Source: Desulfosporosinus youngiae DSM 17734 (GTDB taxonomy: Bacteria; Bacillota; Desulfitobacteriia; Desulfitobacteriales; Desulfitobacteriaceae). Taken from it: a DNA stretch of 64,000 nt. Shown here one piece after another: positions 35,014-43,561 of this stretch (the stretch's first letter is position 1; the number at the start of each line of letters is the position of its first letter). The notes beneath the pieces are model-generated. The model was not told the DNA's origin. It saw only the letters and a program-made list of their open reading frames with translations, and did no database searches. Where the stretch lies: the NCBI RefSeq assembly GCF_000244895.1, contig NZ_CM001441.1, positions 868,001 through 932,000 of the forward strand, read 5' to 3'. A program made the position numbers and the translations under genes.

Positions 35014-35958
35014 ATGCGTCAAGTTAAACTTGGTTCATGGGGGCCGGACGTTTCCGAAGTGTGCTTCGGAAGTTTGGCAATCTCCCCGTTGCAAGGCCGG
35101 GTAACGGAAGCAGAAGGAGTTTCCGTTCTGCGTTACGCCCTTGAGCAAGGGGTTGATTGGATTGATACGGCGGAAATCTACGACAACTATGGACAAATCG
35201 CTCAGGCGCTGAAAGGGTATCCAAACGTCCGTATTGTCAGTAAATCCTACTCCGTTTCTGCTGAGGAAATGCGTCTCAGCCTGGACAAGGCACGAATTGC
35301 TCTGGATCGGGATACTCTGGATTTTTTTCTTCTCCATGAACAGGAAAGTGCTTTTACTCTCCAAGGACATGCCAGAGCTTGGGAAGAACTTCTGCGGGCT
35401 AAGGAAAGGGGTATCGTGCGTTGGATTGGGATCTCCACCCACGCTGTTGCCGGAGTGCGGGCCGGGGCGTTGTTACCCGGTCTGGATGTGATTCATCCAA
35501 TCTTAAATTACCAAGGACTTGGGATTATTGATGGCACGTTAAGTGAGATGTTGGAGGCGGTTTCCTTTGCCTCCGGCTTGGGAATTGGGATATATGCTAT
35601 GAAAGTTTTTGGGGGAGGGCACTTGGCAAATGATCCGGAAAAAGCTCTGGCCTTTGTCCGGAGAACTCCAGGTGTGCAGGGAATTGCTCTGGGAATGTCC
35701 AGCCGGGAGGAAGTCGATTATAATCTGCTTTTGCTGGCCGGAAAAGACGTTCCCCAGGAATTGCAGGAAAAGGTTATGCATAGGAAACGGAAACTTTACA
35801 TTGCTGATTGGTGTCAGGGGTGTGGTCTTTGTTTGGAAGCTTGTCCCCAGGGGGCTTTAAGCATTGAAGATAATGTTTCAGTGGTTAATGCTGAAGCCTG
35901 TGTACTATGTGGCTATTGCGGGAGGGTATGTCCTCATTTTTGTCTCAAAATCGTCTAG
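35014..35958 (+). CDS. Aldo/keto reductase with C-terminal ferredoxin domain
   Basis: A 314-residue protein: an aldo/keto-reductase TIM barrel (residues 1-260, with DTAEIYDNYG holding the catalytic Asp and Tyr) joined to a two-cluster ferredoxin tail, CQGCGLCLEACPQGA and CVLCGYCGRVCPHFC. The tail implies electron transfer through two [4Fe-4S] clusters rather than simple NADPH chemistry; its substrate is unknown. AAGGAGG precedes ATG 35014; a longer frame from 34933 would run through the hairpin and is unlikely. Confidence 0.92.
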   Translation: MRQVKLGSWGPDVSEVCFGSLAISPLQGRVTEAEGVSVLRYALEQGVDWIDTAEIYDNYGQIAQALKGYPNVRIVSKSYSVSAEEMRLSLDKARIALDRDTLDFFLLHEQESAFTLQGHARAWEELLRAKERGIVRWIGISTHAVAGVRAGALLPGLDVIHPILNYQGLGIIDGTLSEMLEAVSFASGLGIGIYAMKVFGGGHLANDPEKALAFVRRTPGVQGIALGMSSREEVDYNLLLLAGKDVPQELQEKVMHRKRKLYIADWCQGCGLCLEACPQGALSIEDNVSVVNAEACVLCGYCGRVCPHFCLKIV

Positions 35959-36013
35959 CATGGCATTCAAAATCCCGTGACTTGATCGATCAAAAGGGAA
36001 GGAGGAATCTGGA

Positions 36014-36343
36014 ATGGTTTTTTCGATGATGATCCTTCTGATTTGGGGAATATACGCGTTTGTTATGAAGAAACGATTACAGGATAAGTTTAGATTTTCC
36101 GATTCATTGTTATCGTTAGTTATATTTAGCATTATCACTTCGCTTAGTCTCGGCATGAACTATGTTGCTGCCGCGATTCCTAGCCTTAATGATGGAATAG
36201 GGATTCATAATTTTTTAGCTTATTGGATTATTGGAGAAGATAATTGGCAGATTGCCTTATTTAAGAATTATTTTGATTATTCCCTAGGGGTTAGTCTTTC
36301 CTTATTATTAGTCTATTCAGTGTTAAAAGTTATAAAAAATTAA
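36014..36343 (+). CDS. Small membrane protein, unknown function
   Basis: A 109-residue protein with three predicted transmembrane segments (residues 1-18, 30-52, 88-105). AAGGAGG precedes the ATG well. I recognise no family. It lies between the ferredoxin-tailed reductase and ruvX and could be membrane-anchoring for the former, which is only a guess from position. Confidence 0.65.
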   Translation: MVFSMMILLIWGIYAFVMKKRLQDKFRFSDSLLSLVIFSIITSLSLGMNYVAAAIPSLNDGIGIHNFLAYWIIGEDNWQIALFKNYFDYSLGVSLSLLLVYSVLKVIKN

Positions 36344-36471
36344 GATTAAGGAGAATTTAAGGGAAAATTACGGGTTGAACTTATTTAGTATTGGTGGTTG
36401 CAGCAGGAATATTGGCACAACCGGAACTAAGGGGCATAAATATCAAAACCGGGCGGTTGGGAGGAAATCAT

Positions 36472-36885
36472 GTGCGGATTATGGGTTTGGATTTCGGGTC
36501 GAAGACGATTGGGGTGGCGATGAGTGATTCCCTATTTTGGACGGCTCAGGGAGTTAAGACGATTAGACGTTCCAAGAAGGAAATTGACGAACTGCGTGAA
36601 CTCATTCGCGAGTATGAGGTAATGGAGATTATTATTGGCTATCCTAAGAATATGAATGGAACCCTGGGGCCTCGTTGTGCTTTGACTGAAGAGTTCGCGG
36701 AGGTGCTTCGTTCGGAGTTCGGACTTGAGGTGAAATTATGGGATGAGCGTTTAAGTACCGTCGCGGCCCAACGGTCTCTTATTCAAGCGGATGTCTCACG
36801 TGCCAAACGCAAAAATGTTATCGACAAAATGGCAGCGGTGTTTATTCTTCAAGGTTATTTGGATAGCAGGCCAAAAAATATTTGA
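36472..36885 (+). CDS. ruvX: RuvX/YqgF, Holliday junction resolvase-like nuclease
   Basis: A 137-residue RNase H-fold protein involved in pre-16S rRNA 5' end processing (YqgF). Active-site acids are seen in [16 protein letters not shown], in [11 protein letters not shown] and in [12 protein letters not shown], with the last Asp in [16 protein letters not shown]. The start is GTG 36472, seven bases after GGGAGG; an upstream ATG reading would add 27 unrelated residues. Confidence 0.95.
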   Translation: MRIMGLDFGSKTIGVAMSDSLFWTAQGVKTIRRSKKEIDELRELIREYEVMEIIIGYPKNMNGTLGPRCALTEEFAEVLRSEFGLEVKLWDERLSTVAAQRSLIQADVSRAKRKNVIDKMAAVFILQGYLDSRPKNI

Positions 36886-36894
36886 GGGTAAAAT

Positions 36895-36923
36895 TTGACA
36901 ATCATTACCCACAATAGTACAAT
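36895..36923 (+). promoter_or_regulatory. Sigma-A promoter of the DUF1292 gene
   Basis: TTGACA (36895-36900), 17-base spacer, TACAAT (36918-36923), starting ten bases after ruvX. Confidence 0.85.
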
Positions 36924-36954
36924 GACAATATTCTTTGATATTGAGGTGAATCAT

Positions 36955-37260
36955 ATGACTGACCATCCCCATAACCATGATGAGCATGATGTAGAAGAGT
37001 TTGACACTGTTATTCTCACAGATGATGAGGGAAATGACCATGAGTTTCTTCATCTGGACACTTTGGAACTAGACGGTTCTACATACTTTGTCTTGATGCC
37101 TATCTCTGAGGACGAATCTGAAGAGGATGAGGCTATTATCCTTAAACTCGGCAAAGATGCTGAGGGGGGCGAAATGCTGCTTGACATCGAAGACGATGAA
37201 GAGTGGGAAAAAGTAGCTGATGCTTGGGAGAACCTAGTTGAAGCAGAAGATGATGAATAA
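36955..37260 (+). CDS. DUF1292 protein (YrzB family)
   Basis: A 101-residue, strongly acidic protein with a His-rich start (MTDHPHNHDEHD) and the DUF1292 pattern VILTDDEGNDHEF...YFVLMPISE. Its function is unknown. The family nearly always lies after ruvX in Firmicutes. ATG 36955 follows GAGGTGA; it has its own promoter. A terminator follows. Confidence 0.92.
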   Translation: MTDHPHNHDEHDVEEFDTVILTDDEGNDHEFLHLDTLELDGSTYFVLMPISEDESEEDEAIILKLGKDAEGGEMLLDIEDDEEWEKVADAWENLVEAEDDE

Positions 37261-37291
37261 GAATACCCCATAACTCGTGTGTGGGGAATAC

Positions 37292-37331
37292 AAAGAACTC
37301 GCTGAGAAGTGCGGGTTCTTTTATTTTTTGT
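37292..37331 (+). terminator. Terminator after the DUF1292 gene
   Basis: AAAGAACTCGC / GTGCGGGTTCTTTT hairpin followed by ATTTTTTG; a smaller CCCCAT/GTGGGG hairpin precedes it. Confidence 0.8.
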
Positions 37332-37412
37332 GTTTGAAATAATTGTTAATAGATCTGCAGCTTAAAAAAGAGGATTTTAAGATTAACAACATACTCTAAG
37401 GAAATACTAAAG

Positions 37413-38774
37413 TTGAGGAAAAGGAGGTGTAGGATTATAACAACTTTAGGAAAAGTAAGATTCAAAAATTGTTTTCTTGCGGGAGTTTTTCTTTGCCTGA
37501 TCGTTTCGGCAGGCTGTAATCCTGCAAGCCTGACTCCGGAGACTGGTGATACGTCTGTTGCAGAGCAGGCTGAACGAAAGGTCACTAATAATACGGTCCT
37601 TCCTGAGGGCACCAAAGTTGACGATTTAGATTTAAGCGGTACTCCAGTTTCCGAAGCATCTAACAAAATAGAAAGCTGGGCAAAGGACAAGCTGGAAGAA
37701 AAGCGTGTCCTGTTGTACAATGATACAGAGATTCCGGTGGCCTTAAGCGAGATAGGAATTGGGATGGATACTGCGAAGATCATAGAAGAGATTCGGCTGC
37801 ATCCCGGAGTAAGTTTGCCCGGCGCATTAAAAGTTGATTCTGTACTAGCAAGTCAAGAGCTCCATGAGAAATTAAATAAGTTCGCCAGACCCGCCAAAGA
37901 TGCTTCTTATAAAATCGAAAACCATAAGGTTGTCATCGATCCGGCGCAGAGCGGACTAACGGTTAATGTTGAGCAGCTGGTTAGTCAGATTCAAAGCATT
38001 TCTCTGAGTGAGGTGCCGGCACGAATCGATATTCCAGTGGCGGAAGTTCCGGCATCCGTTACAACCGAGTCTATTCAAGCCTTGGCCTTTGATACTGTCA
38101 TTGGGGAGTTTTCCACGAACTTTTCAGTTAAAGAGAAAAATCGCTCGGTTAATCTGACTGCGGCGGCTAAAGCTTTGGACGGCAAAGTCCTGCGCCCGGG
38201 AGAAACTCTCTCTTTTAACGAGACAGTAGGTCCCAGAGAGCCTGAAACTGGGTATAAAGACGCCTACGTAATTATTAATGGGGAGTATGTTAAGGGTACC
38301 GGAGGAGGGGTATGTCAAGTATCCTCGACTCTGTATAATGCCGTTTTACTGAGTAATTTAGAAATAACGGAACGGATGCCTCATGCTGTTGTCGTAGGTT
38401 ATATTCCGCCCGGTCAGGATGCGACGGTGAATTATCCGAACATTGATTTTAAGTTTAAAAATAATACCCCTAGCTTAGTCTATTTGCGATCAGATGTTAA
38501 GCAAGGGGTTTTGACGATTCAAATCTGGGGTAAGAAGACTGGGAATTCCGTACGGATTGAACGACAAGTTGAGAAAGAACTAGCCTATAAGACAGAAAAA
38601 CGATTTGATCCCAAGCTGCCCATTGGTCGAGTTGTTCAGGAGCAAAAAGGTGTCAAGGGAATGGTGGTCAATACTTGGCAGATCGTCCGTGATGGAAATG
38701 GCAATGAGACCAAGAAGTTTCTGGGTCGTGATTGGTATGCTCCAACAAATCGTATTTTACGCGTAGGGACTTAA
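37413..38774 (+). CDS. VanW-family lipoprotein with peptidoglycan-binding-like domain
   Basis: A protein of up to 453 residues. The signal peptide ends in a clear lipobox, LIVSAGC (Cys at residue 35). A YoaR-type putative peptidoglycan-binding domain (residues 60-220) precedes the VanW domain (FSTNF...TGGGVCQVSSTLYNA, residues about 230-380) and a G5-like tail. VanW occurs in vancomycin clusters and many Firmicute envelope proteins; its activity is unknown. The start is unclear: TTG 37413 has AAGGA at distance ten, but the strongest site, AAGGAGG (37421-37427), is followed six bases later by ATT 37434. It precedes mltG. Confidence 0.88.
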   Translation: MRKRRCRIITTLGKVRFKNCFLAGVFLCLIVSAGCNPASLTPETGDTSVAEQAERKVTNNTVLPEGTKVDDLDLSGTPVSEASNKIESWAKDKLEEKRVLLYNDTEIPVALSEIGIGMDTAKIIEEIRLHPGVSLPGALKVDSVLASQELHEKLNKFARPAKDASYKIENHKVVIDPAQSGLTVNVEQLVSQIQSISLSEVPARIDIPVAEVPASVTTESIQALAFDTVIGEFSTNFSVKEKNRSVNLTAAAKALDGKVLRPGETLSFNETVGPREPETGYKDAYVIINGEYVKGTGGGVCQVSSTLYNAVLLSNLEITERMPHAVVVGYIPPGQDATVNYPNIDFKFKNNTPSLVYLRSDVKQGVLTIQIWGKKTGNSVRIERQVEKELAYKTEKRFDPKLPIGRVVQEQKGVKGMVVNTWQIVRDGNGNETKKFLGRDWYAPTNRILRVGT

Positions 38775-38808
38775 GGATCAGATAAATTGTCGAAAGAGAG
38801 AGTGAGCA

Positions 38809-39828
38809 ATGGCCAGAAAAAAGAAGAAGATGGGCCTAGTCAGGTGGATTGTACTTCTTTGCTTTGTCGGGGGCTTCGGATTTTTGGCCTGGTGGAGTTG
38901 GGCGATTAAACCCTACTCCACTTCAGGCAATAGCGTAAAAATCACGATTTCTCCCGGAGCGACCGCAGGGCAATTAGCCGAGGAGTTACAAGAGCGTCAA
39001 CTTATACGCAGCGCTTTGATGTTTAGATTTTTAGCTCGCGAACGTCAGGAAGATTTCAAGTTATATGTTGGTGATTACCAATTGGCACCTACTATGCCTC
39101 CCAGCGAAATAATCAATCGTTTAATCAGTCGTTCTGATTCCCCGGATACCGATAGGATCACTATTCCAGAAGGGTATACTACACAACAAATTATCGAACT
39201 TCTTGTCCAGAAAGGAATTGGTACCAAAGAAGAGTACACGAAACTTGTTACGGAAGGGGAGTTTCCATACCCCTTTTTAAAGGATGCTCCAAAGGGAATT
39301 CATCGTTTAGAGGGTTATTTATTCCCTAATACATATAATATCTATGTTAATACAACTCCGTATGAAGCTATTGATTTACTGCTGCGGCAGTTTGCGAAAG
39401 AACTAACTCCAGACGTGCAGACGCAACTCGATACTATGAAGCTTACCGTTGCCCAATGGGTTACCTTAGGTTCTCTGATTGAAAAAGAGGCGATGAAAGC
39501 AGAGGACCGTCCTTTAATTGCTTCGGTCTTAATGAATCGCTTAAAGATTAACCAGCCCCTGCAGATTGATGCCACCATCCAGTTCTTGCTTGAGACTCCT
39601 AAACCAAAGCTGACCTATGAAGATCTTCAGATTCCTTCTCCCTATAATACTTATCTCCACAGAGGGTTTCCGCCGGGGCCGATTGCTAATCCCGGACATG
39701 CTTCTCTGCAGGCAGTGTTGAACCCTGCCCAAACAAATTACCGCTATTATGTAGCGAAGGATGATGGTTATCATGCCTTTGCTGAAACCTATGCCGAGCA
39801 TTTAAAGAATGTGGAATTGTATCAGTGA
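38809..39828 (+). CDS. mltG: MltG endolytic murein transglycosylase
   Basis: A 339-residue membrane-anchored enzyme that cuts nascent glycan strands and helps set their length. A single N-terminal helix (residues 9-28) is followed by the YceG domain: SPGATAGQLAEEL, RLEGYLFPNTY, the catalytic Glu in GSLIEKEA and the substrate-loop SPYNTYLHRGFPPGPI. The start is ATG 38809 after GAGAGAGTG. It lies just after the VanW gene, both envelope functions. Confidence 0.95.
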   Translation: MARKKKKMGLVRWIVLLCFVGGFGFLAWWSWAIKPYSTSGNSVKITISPGATAGQLAEELQERQLIRSALMFRFLARERQEDFKLYVGDYQLAPTMPPSEIINRLISRSDSPDTDRITIPEGYTTQQIIELLVQKGIGTKEEYTKLVTEGEFPYPFLKDAPKGIHRLEGYLFPNTYNIYVNTTPYEAIDLLLRQFAKELTPDVQTQLDTMKLTVAQWVTLGSLIEKEAMKAEDRPLIASVLMNRLKINQPLQIDATIQFLLETPKPKLTYEDLQIPSPYNTYLHRGFPPGPIANPGHASLQAVLNPAQTNYRYYVAKDDGYHAFAETYAEHLKNVELYQ

Positions 39829-39844
39829 GTGTGATGAAAGCAAA

Positions 39845-39899
39845 ATGGATTTTGCGCTTGCACCCGCTATGGTTTAACGGGATGCTTTGCAAAATCCAT
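39845..39899. terminator. Hairpin between mltG and trpB
   Basis: An 11-bp perfect outer stem, ATGGATTTTGC / GCAAAATCCAT, with further imperfect pairing inside. It lies between convergent genes and may end both. Confidence 0.5.
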
Positions 39900-39958
39900 C
39901 TCAGGTTTAGGCTAGGGGGAGGTATCCTTCTTGTCGTTTCTATTGATTCAGTGCCTCG

Positions 39959-41137
39959 TTATCGGGACTTCTGAGTTAGCTGGAAGATTTGCTCGACGTC
40001 TTTGTCTCCGCGGCCTGAAATATTCACGATCAGGATTTGGTCGGGATTCATAGTAGGAGCAAGTTTTAAGGCATAAGCGACAGCATGGGCACTCTCCAGA
40101 GCCGGGATGATGCCTTCTGTGCGGGAAAGCTGATGGAAGGCTTGGAGAGCTTCATCGTCGGTAATGCTGACATATTCTGCACGGCCGATGTCTTTAAGGT
40201 AGCTGTGCTCGGGTCCGACACCGGGATAGTCGAGGCCTGCGGAAATGGAGTGGGTGGCAAGGGGTTCGCCATTTTCGTCGGCCATGACGTAACATTTAAA
40301 GCCGTGTACGATTCCAGGGGCTCCGGCGGAGAGAGGGGCGGCGTGTTTACCTGTTTCCAGGCCCAAACCGGCCGGCTCGATCCCAATCAGTTTAACGGAT
40401 GCATCGCTGATAAAGTTGGCAAACATGCCAATGGCATTACTGCCGCCGCCGACGCAGGCCATAACGGCATCCGGAAGTTTACCTTCCGCTTCAAGTATTT
40501 GTTGACGTGCTTCCCTTGAGATAATGGCCTGGAAGTGTTTGACGATGGAGGGGAAGGGATGCGGCCCCACGGCAGAACCTAACATATAAAACGTATTTTC
40601 ATAGTTTGTTGCGAAGTCCTCTAAAGCTGCATCCACGGCATCTTTCAGAGTACGTGTGCCTGATGTAACAGAGACGACTTTGGCCCCTAAAAGTTCCATG
40701 CGGAAGACATTCAGGGATTGACGCTTTGTGTCTTCTTCGCCCATATAGATTACGCATTCCATATCAAAGAGAGCACAGGCAGTTGCTGTAGCTACACCGT
40801 GTTGTCCGGCTCCGGTTTCAGCAATGATACGTTTAGCTCCCATGCGTTTAGCAAGCAGGGCTTGTCCGAGGACATTGTTGATTTTGTGGGCTCCGGTGTG
40901 GTTAAGATCCTCACGTTTGAGGTAGACTTTAGCACCACCTAATTGTTTAGAGAGCTTTTCTGCATAGTAGAGGGGATTGGGGCGTCCGACATACTGACGC
41001 AGATAATAGTCAAGTTCCTTATTAAAGTCGGGATCATCTTTATACCTTTCAAAAGCCTCGTCTAATTGAGTCAGCGCGTTTTCTAATTGGGGCGGGACAA
41101 AACTTCCGCCATAGTCACCAAAATAACCTCTTTCCAT
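39959..41137 (-). CDS. trpB: Tryptophan synthase beta chain
   Basis: A 392-residue PLP enzyme (TrpB1 type) joining indole and serine. The PLP lysine is in HTGAHKINN and the phosphate loop is GGGSNAIG; the N-terminus reads [20 protein letters not shown] precedes the start on the minus strand. No other trp gene is adjacent, in contrast with most trp operons; control is by its own T-box, described separately. It may scavenge indole or serve a scattered pathway. Confidence 0.97.
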   Translation of the reverse strand: MERGYFGDYGGSFVPPQLENALTQLDEAFERYKDDPDFNKELDYYLRQYVGRPNPLYYAEKLSKQLGGAKVYLKREDLNHTGAHKINNVLGQALLAKRMGAKRIIAETGAGQHGVATATACALFDMECVIYMGEEDTKRQSLNVFRMELLGAKVVSVTSGTRTLKDAVDAALEDFATNYENTFYMLGSAVGPHPFPSIVKHFQAIISREARQQILEAEGKLPDAVMACVGGGSNAIGMFANFISDASVKLIGIEPAGLGLETGKHAAPLSAGAPGIVHGFKCYVMADENGEPLATHSISAGLDYPGVGPEHSYLKDIGRAEYVSITDDEALQAFHQLSRTEGIIPALESAHAVAYALKLAPTMNPDQILIVNISGRGDKDVEQIFQLTQKSR

Positions 41138-41164
41138 GATAAATGAACCTCCTATTTCTTATTA

Positions 41165-41490
41165 AAAAATAAAAAACTTTCTATCCTGAAAAGGACAGAA
41201 AGTTGATTTCCATTATGCCACCTTTTGTTATGGGAAATTACAATAGTAAAATACCCAAATTTCAAGCTTAGATACGGAGCAGGATGCGCCTCATGAGAAA
41301 ATAAGCAGATGCGGAGAGTCGCCCTTTCGATATCCGTGTCTCTGTAACGGGAAACCCCCGGTGTCACCTACTAACGCATAAACGTGTTCAGATTACGACT
41401 CTGAGATCCATTCGGTTTACGGGAAGTGTATCAGACTCTCACCGTCTCTGACTCGCTAAAACATTCCTCAAAGACTTACTAATTCTCGTC
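41165..41490 (-). promoter_or_regulatory. Tryptophan T-box leader of trpB
   Basis: On the minus strand the leader has stem I with GCGAGTCAGAGACGGTGAG, the specifier loop GAATGGA with TGG (Trp) at 41410-41408, the T-box core AAAAGGTGGCAT (41226-41215), and a terminator of arms AACTTTCTGTCCT / AGGATAGAAAGTT (41204-41175) followed by T6. The bulge TGGC matches the GCCA end of tRNA-Trp. This supports uncharged tRNA-Trp control of trpB. Confidence 0.85.
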
Positions 41491-41496
41491 ATTGTC

Positions 41497-41525
41497 TTGC
41501 ATGATGATTTTCTGTATTGTAATAT
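41497..41525 (+). promoter_or_regulatory. Promoter of the U32 peptidase gene
   Basis: TTGCAT (41497-41502), 17-base spacer, TAATAT (41520-41525). It overlaps the -10 of the divergent trpB promoter. Confidence 0.6.
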
Positions 41526-41545
41526 GTCAGAAGGCACCTCGTCAA
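41516..41545 (-). promoter_or_regulatory. Promoter of the trpB T-box leader
   Basis: On the minus strand TTGACG (41545-41540), 18-base spacer, TACAAT (41521-41516). Confidence 0.65.
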
Positions 41546-41585
41546 GGGGTGTTATGAAAAAGATGTTGAAAGTTAGGAGATCTTC

Positions 41586-42848
41586 GTGAATAAACCTGAA
41601 CTATTAGCTCCTGCGGGAGATTGGGAAAAGCTAAAATATGCTCTGGCCTATGGAGCGGATGCGGTTTATATGGGTGGTCAGGCCTTTGGCCTGCGGGCTT
41701 ATGCCGGAAATTTCAGTTTTGAAGAAATGGAGCGAGCCGTAAATTGGACCCATGGTTTTGAAAAGAAGCTTTATGTTACAGTGAATATCTTTGCCCATGA
41801 GCCGGATTTTGAGGAACTTCCAGCTTACCTTAAGCAATTAGAAAAACTGGGTGTAGATGGGGTGATTGTCTCAGATCCGGGCGTTATCGAGCTGGCAGGG
41901 GAAGTGGCACCCCGGCTCTCTCTTCATTTAAGTACCCAGGCTAATAACACAAATTCTTTTTCCGTTCGTTTTTGGCTGAAGCAAGGGATAGAGAGGGTTG
42001 TTCTCGCTCGGGAGCTGACTCTGGAGGAGATAAAGGCTGTACGGGCTAAAGTGGATGGGGGACTGGAGATTTTTATCCATGGAGCGATGTGCATGTCTTA
42101 TTCCGGCCGCTGCTTGCTAAGCAACTATTTGACCGGACGGGATGCTAATCGTGGGGAGTGCTCTCAGCCCTGTCGATGGGGATACGCCCTTGTGGAGGAA
42201 AAGCGACCTGGGGAGGTCTTTCCGATTGAGGAAGATGAGCGGGGGACTTATGTTTTTAACTCCCACGATTTATGCCTTTTGCCGCATCTTCCCTTGTTAA
42301 AACCGCTTAATCTTGATAGCTATAAGATTGAAGGGCGAATGAAAAGTGTTCAATACGTTGCCAGCACAGTCAAGGTCTACCGGGAGGCTATCGACACTCT
42401 TTGGGATCAAGGAGAGGAAGCCTTTCAGGCAAAGCTCCCCCAATGGTTAGAAGAGATGGATAAAGTCAGCCACCGGGATTATTCAGCCGGTTTTCTCTTC
42501 GGCAAACCCGGCGCAAAATCACATAATTTGGTATCCTCTCATTATGTTCGGGACTATGATTTCGTAGGAGTTCGGTTGGATGATACTGAAATCGAAGCTC
42601 CTCTCCCAGACTCCGACGATCCAAACACGGCTTGGATCGAGCAGCGGAACAATTTTAAGCAGGGAGAGGTCTTAGAAGTCCTGACTCCCCAGGGTGCCTG
42701 TTGGTCCTTTGAAATTAAGGAGATGTGGGACATAGAAGGAAACCCACTAGACGTGGCTCGTCATGCACAACAGAAGATAAGATTGACGGTACCCCAAAAA
42801 ATTCTGCCCTATAGTATTTTGAGACGGGCGAAACGTGAGAAAAAGTAG
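41586..42848 (+). CDS. Peptidase U32 family protein (tRNA/rRNA hydroxylation type)
   Basis: A 420-residue U32 protein beginning KPELLAPAGDWEKLKYAL. The family Cys motifs are visible: GAMCMSYSGRCLLSNYLTGR and RGECSQPCRW, plus the SYKIEGRMKS motif. Relatives (RlhA, TrhP/YrrN-YrrO) hydroxylate rRNA C2501 or tRNA U34 with prephenate-related or iron-sulfur chemistry; I infer an RNA-hydroxylation role over proteolysis. GTG 41586 follows TTAGGAGA. Nearby mltG and DUF4911-like genes are usual companions. Confidence 0.88.
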   Translation: MNKPELLAPAGDWEKLKYALAYGADAVYMGGQAFGLRAYAGNFSFEEMERAVNWTHGFEKKLYVTVNIFAHEPDFEELPAYLKQLEKLGVDGVIVSDPGVIELAGEVAPRLSLHLSTQANNTNSFSVRFWLKQGIERVVLARELTLEEIKAVRAKVDGGLEIFIHGAMCMSYSGRCLLSNYLTGRDANRGECSQPCRWGYALVEEKRPGEVFPIEEDERGTYVFNSHDLCLLPHLPLLKPLNLDSYKIEGRMKSVQYVASTVKVYREAIDTLWDQGEEAFQAKLPQWLEEMDKVSHRDYSAGFLFGKPGAKSHNLVSSHYVRDYDFVGVRLDDTEIEAPLPDSDDPNTAWIEQRNNFKQGEVLEVLTPQGACWSFEIKEMWDIEGNPLDVARHAQQKIRLTVPQKILPYSILRRAKREKK

Positions 42849-43010
42849 GTATATGGATGCCCGTATACAGGCAGAATGATTAGGCCGAACCGGATGGTTA
42901 TACCGTCAGGTGTATTTTAGGTATTGCCGTTAGATAGTTAATTGGCTTAGGTAAGTATGAATAGCATTATTCGGAAATCTCTATGTAGAATTAATATTAG
43001 GAGACAAGCT

Positions 43011-43256
43011 ATGAGCAATAACCCTGCAGAGCAATCCGGCCTTCTGTTTTCAGATTCTGATGTTGTCGTTAAAGCGCGTTTAGCACGGGCAGAAATGCAA
43101 ATGCTGGATAAACTTGTCGAGGGATTGGGGCATTTGGGCATCGTCACTACAACAAACAAAGCCTTAGGAGAAGTCATGATTCAATCGACAAAATATTGTT
43201 GGCCGGATTTAAAGAAGGCTATAGAGCAGATGCCTTTTGAGATAGAGTTCATTTAA
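43011..43256 (+). CDS. DUF4911-like small protein, paralogue 1
   Basis: An 81-residue protein with the pattern VKARLARAEMQMLDKLVEGL followed by GHLGIVTTTNK and a W-containing end (KYCWPDLKKAIEQMPFEIEF). It probably belongs to DUF4911, recognised from memory. ATG 43011 follows TAGGAGA; a longer frame from 42957 has no ribosome site. The next gene is a clear paralogue, about 65% identical by eye. Confidence 0.65.
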   Translation: MSNNPAEQSGLLFSDSDVVVKARLARAEMQMLDKLVEGLGHLGIVTTTNKALGEVMIQSTKYCWPDLKKAIEQMPFEIEFI

Positions 43257-43284
43257 GAAATACGAAGAATTAGGGGACGAGCCG

Positions 43285-43524
43285 ATGAATTTTTCAGAAC
43301 AAGCAAGCGCTCAGCTTTCGGATATTGACCTCATCGTTAAAGCGCGCATAGATCGATCACAAATCCAACTGCTCTGCAAGCTTGTTGAGGGTCTGGGGCA
43401 TTTAGGAGTTGTGACCACCACGAACAAAGAATTGGGTGAAGTCATGATTCAAACGACAAGGCATTGTTGGCCTGAGTTAAAGGAAATCGTTGAGAGAATG
43501 CCGTTGGAAATTGAATTTGTATGA
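43285..43524 (+). CDS. DUF4911-like small protein, paralogue 2
   Basis: A 79-residue copy of the preceding gene, sharing KLVEGLGHLG, VTTTNK, LGEVMIQ and CWPELK. The start follows AGGGGACGAG. Function unknown; two copies in tandem may form a heteromer. A strong two-way terminator follows. Confidence 0.65.
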   Translation: MNFSEQASAQLSDIDLIVKARIDRSQIQLLCKLVEGLGHLGVVTTTNKELGEVMIQTTRHCWPELKEIVERMPLEIEFV

Positions 43525-43561
43525 AATAGGAGAGGAACCCTTTGCGGTTCCTCTCCTATTT
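43524..43561. terminator. Bidirectional terminator
   Basis: A perfect 16-bp stem, AAATAGGAGAGGAACC / GGTTCCTCTCCTATTT around CTTTGC, with A and T flanks on both sides. It serves the DUF4911 pair and the convergent VWA gene, whose stop codon it includes. Confidence 0.9.

Noticed and set aside
41152-41367. 71-codon minus-strand frame upstream of trpB
   Set aside because: It lies inside the T-box leader and has no ribosome site; the sequence is explained by RNA structure.
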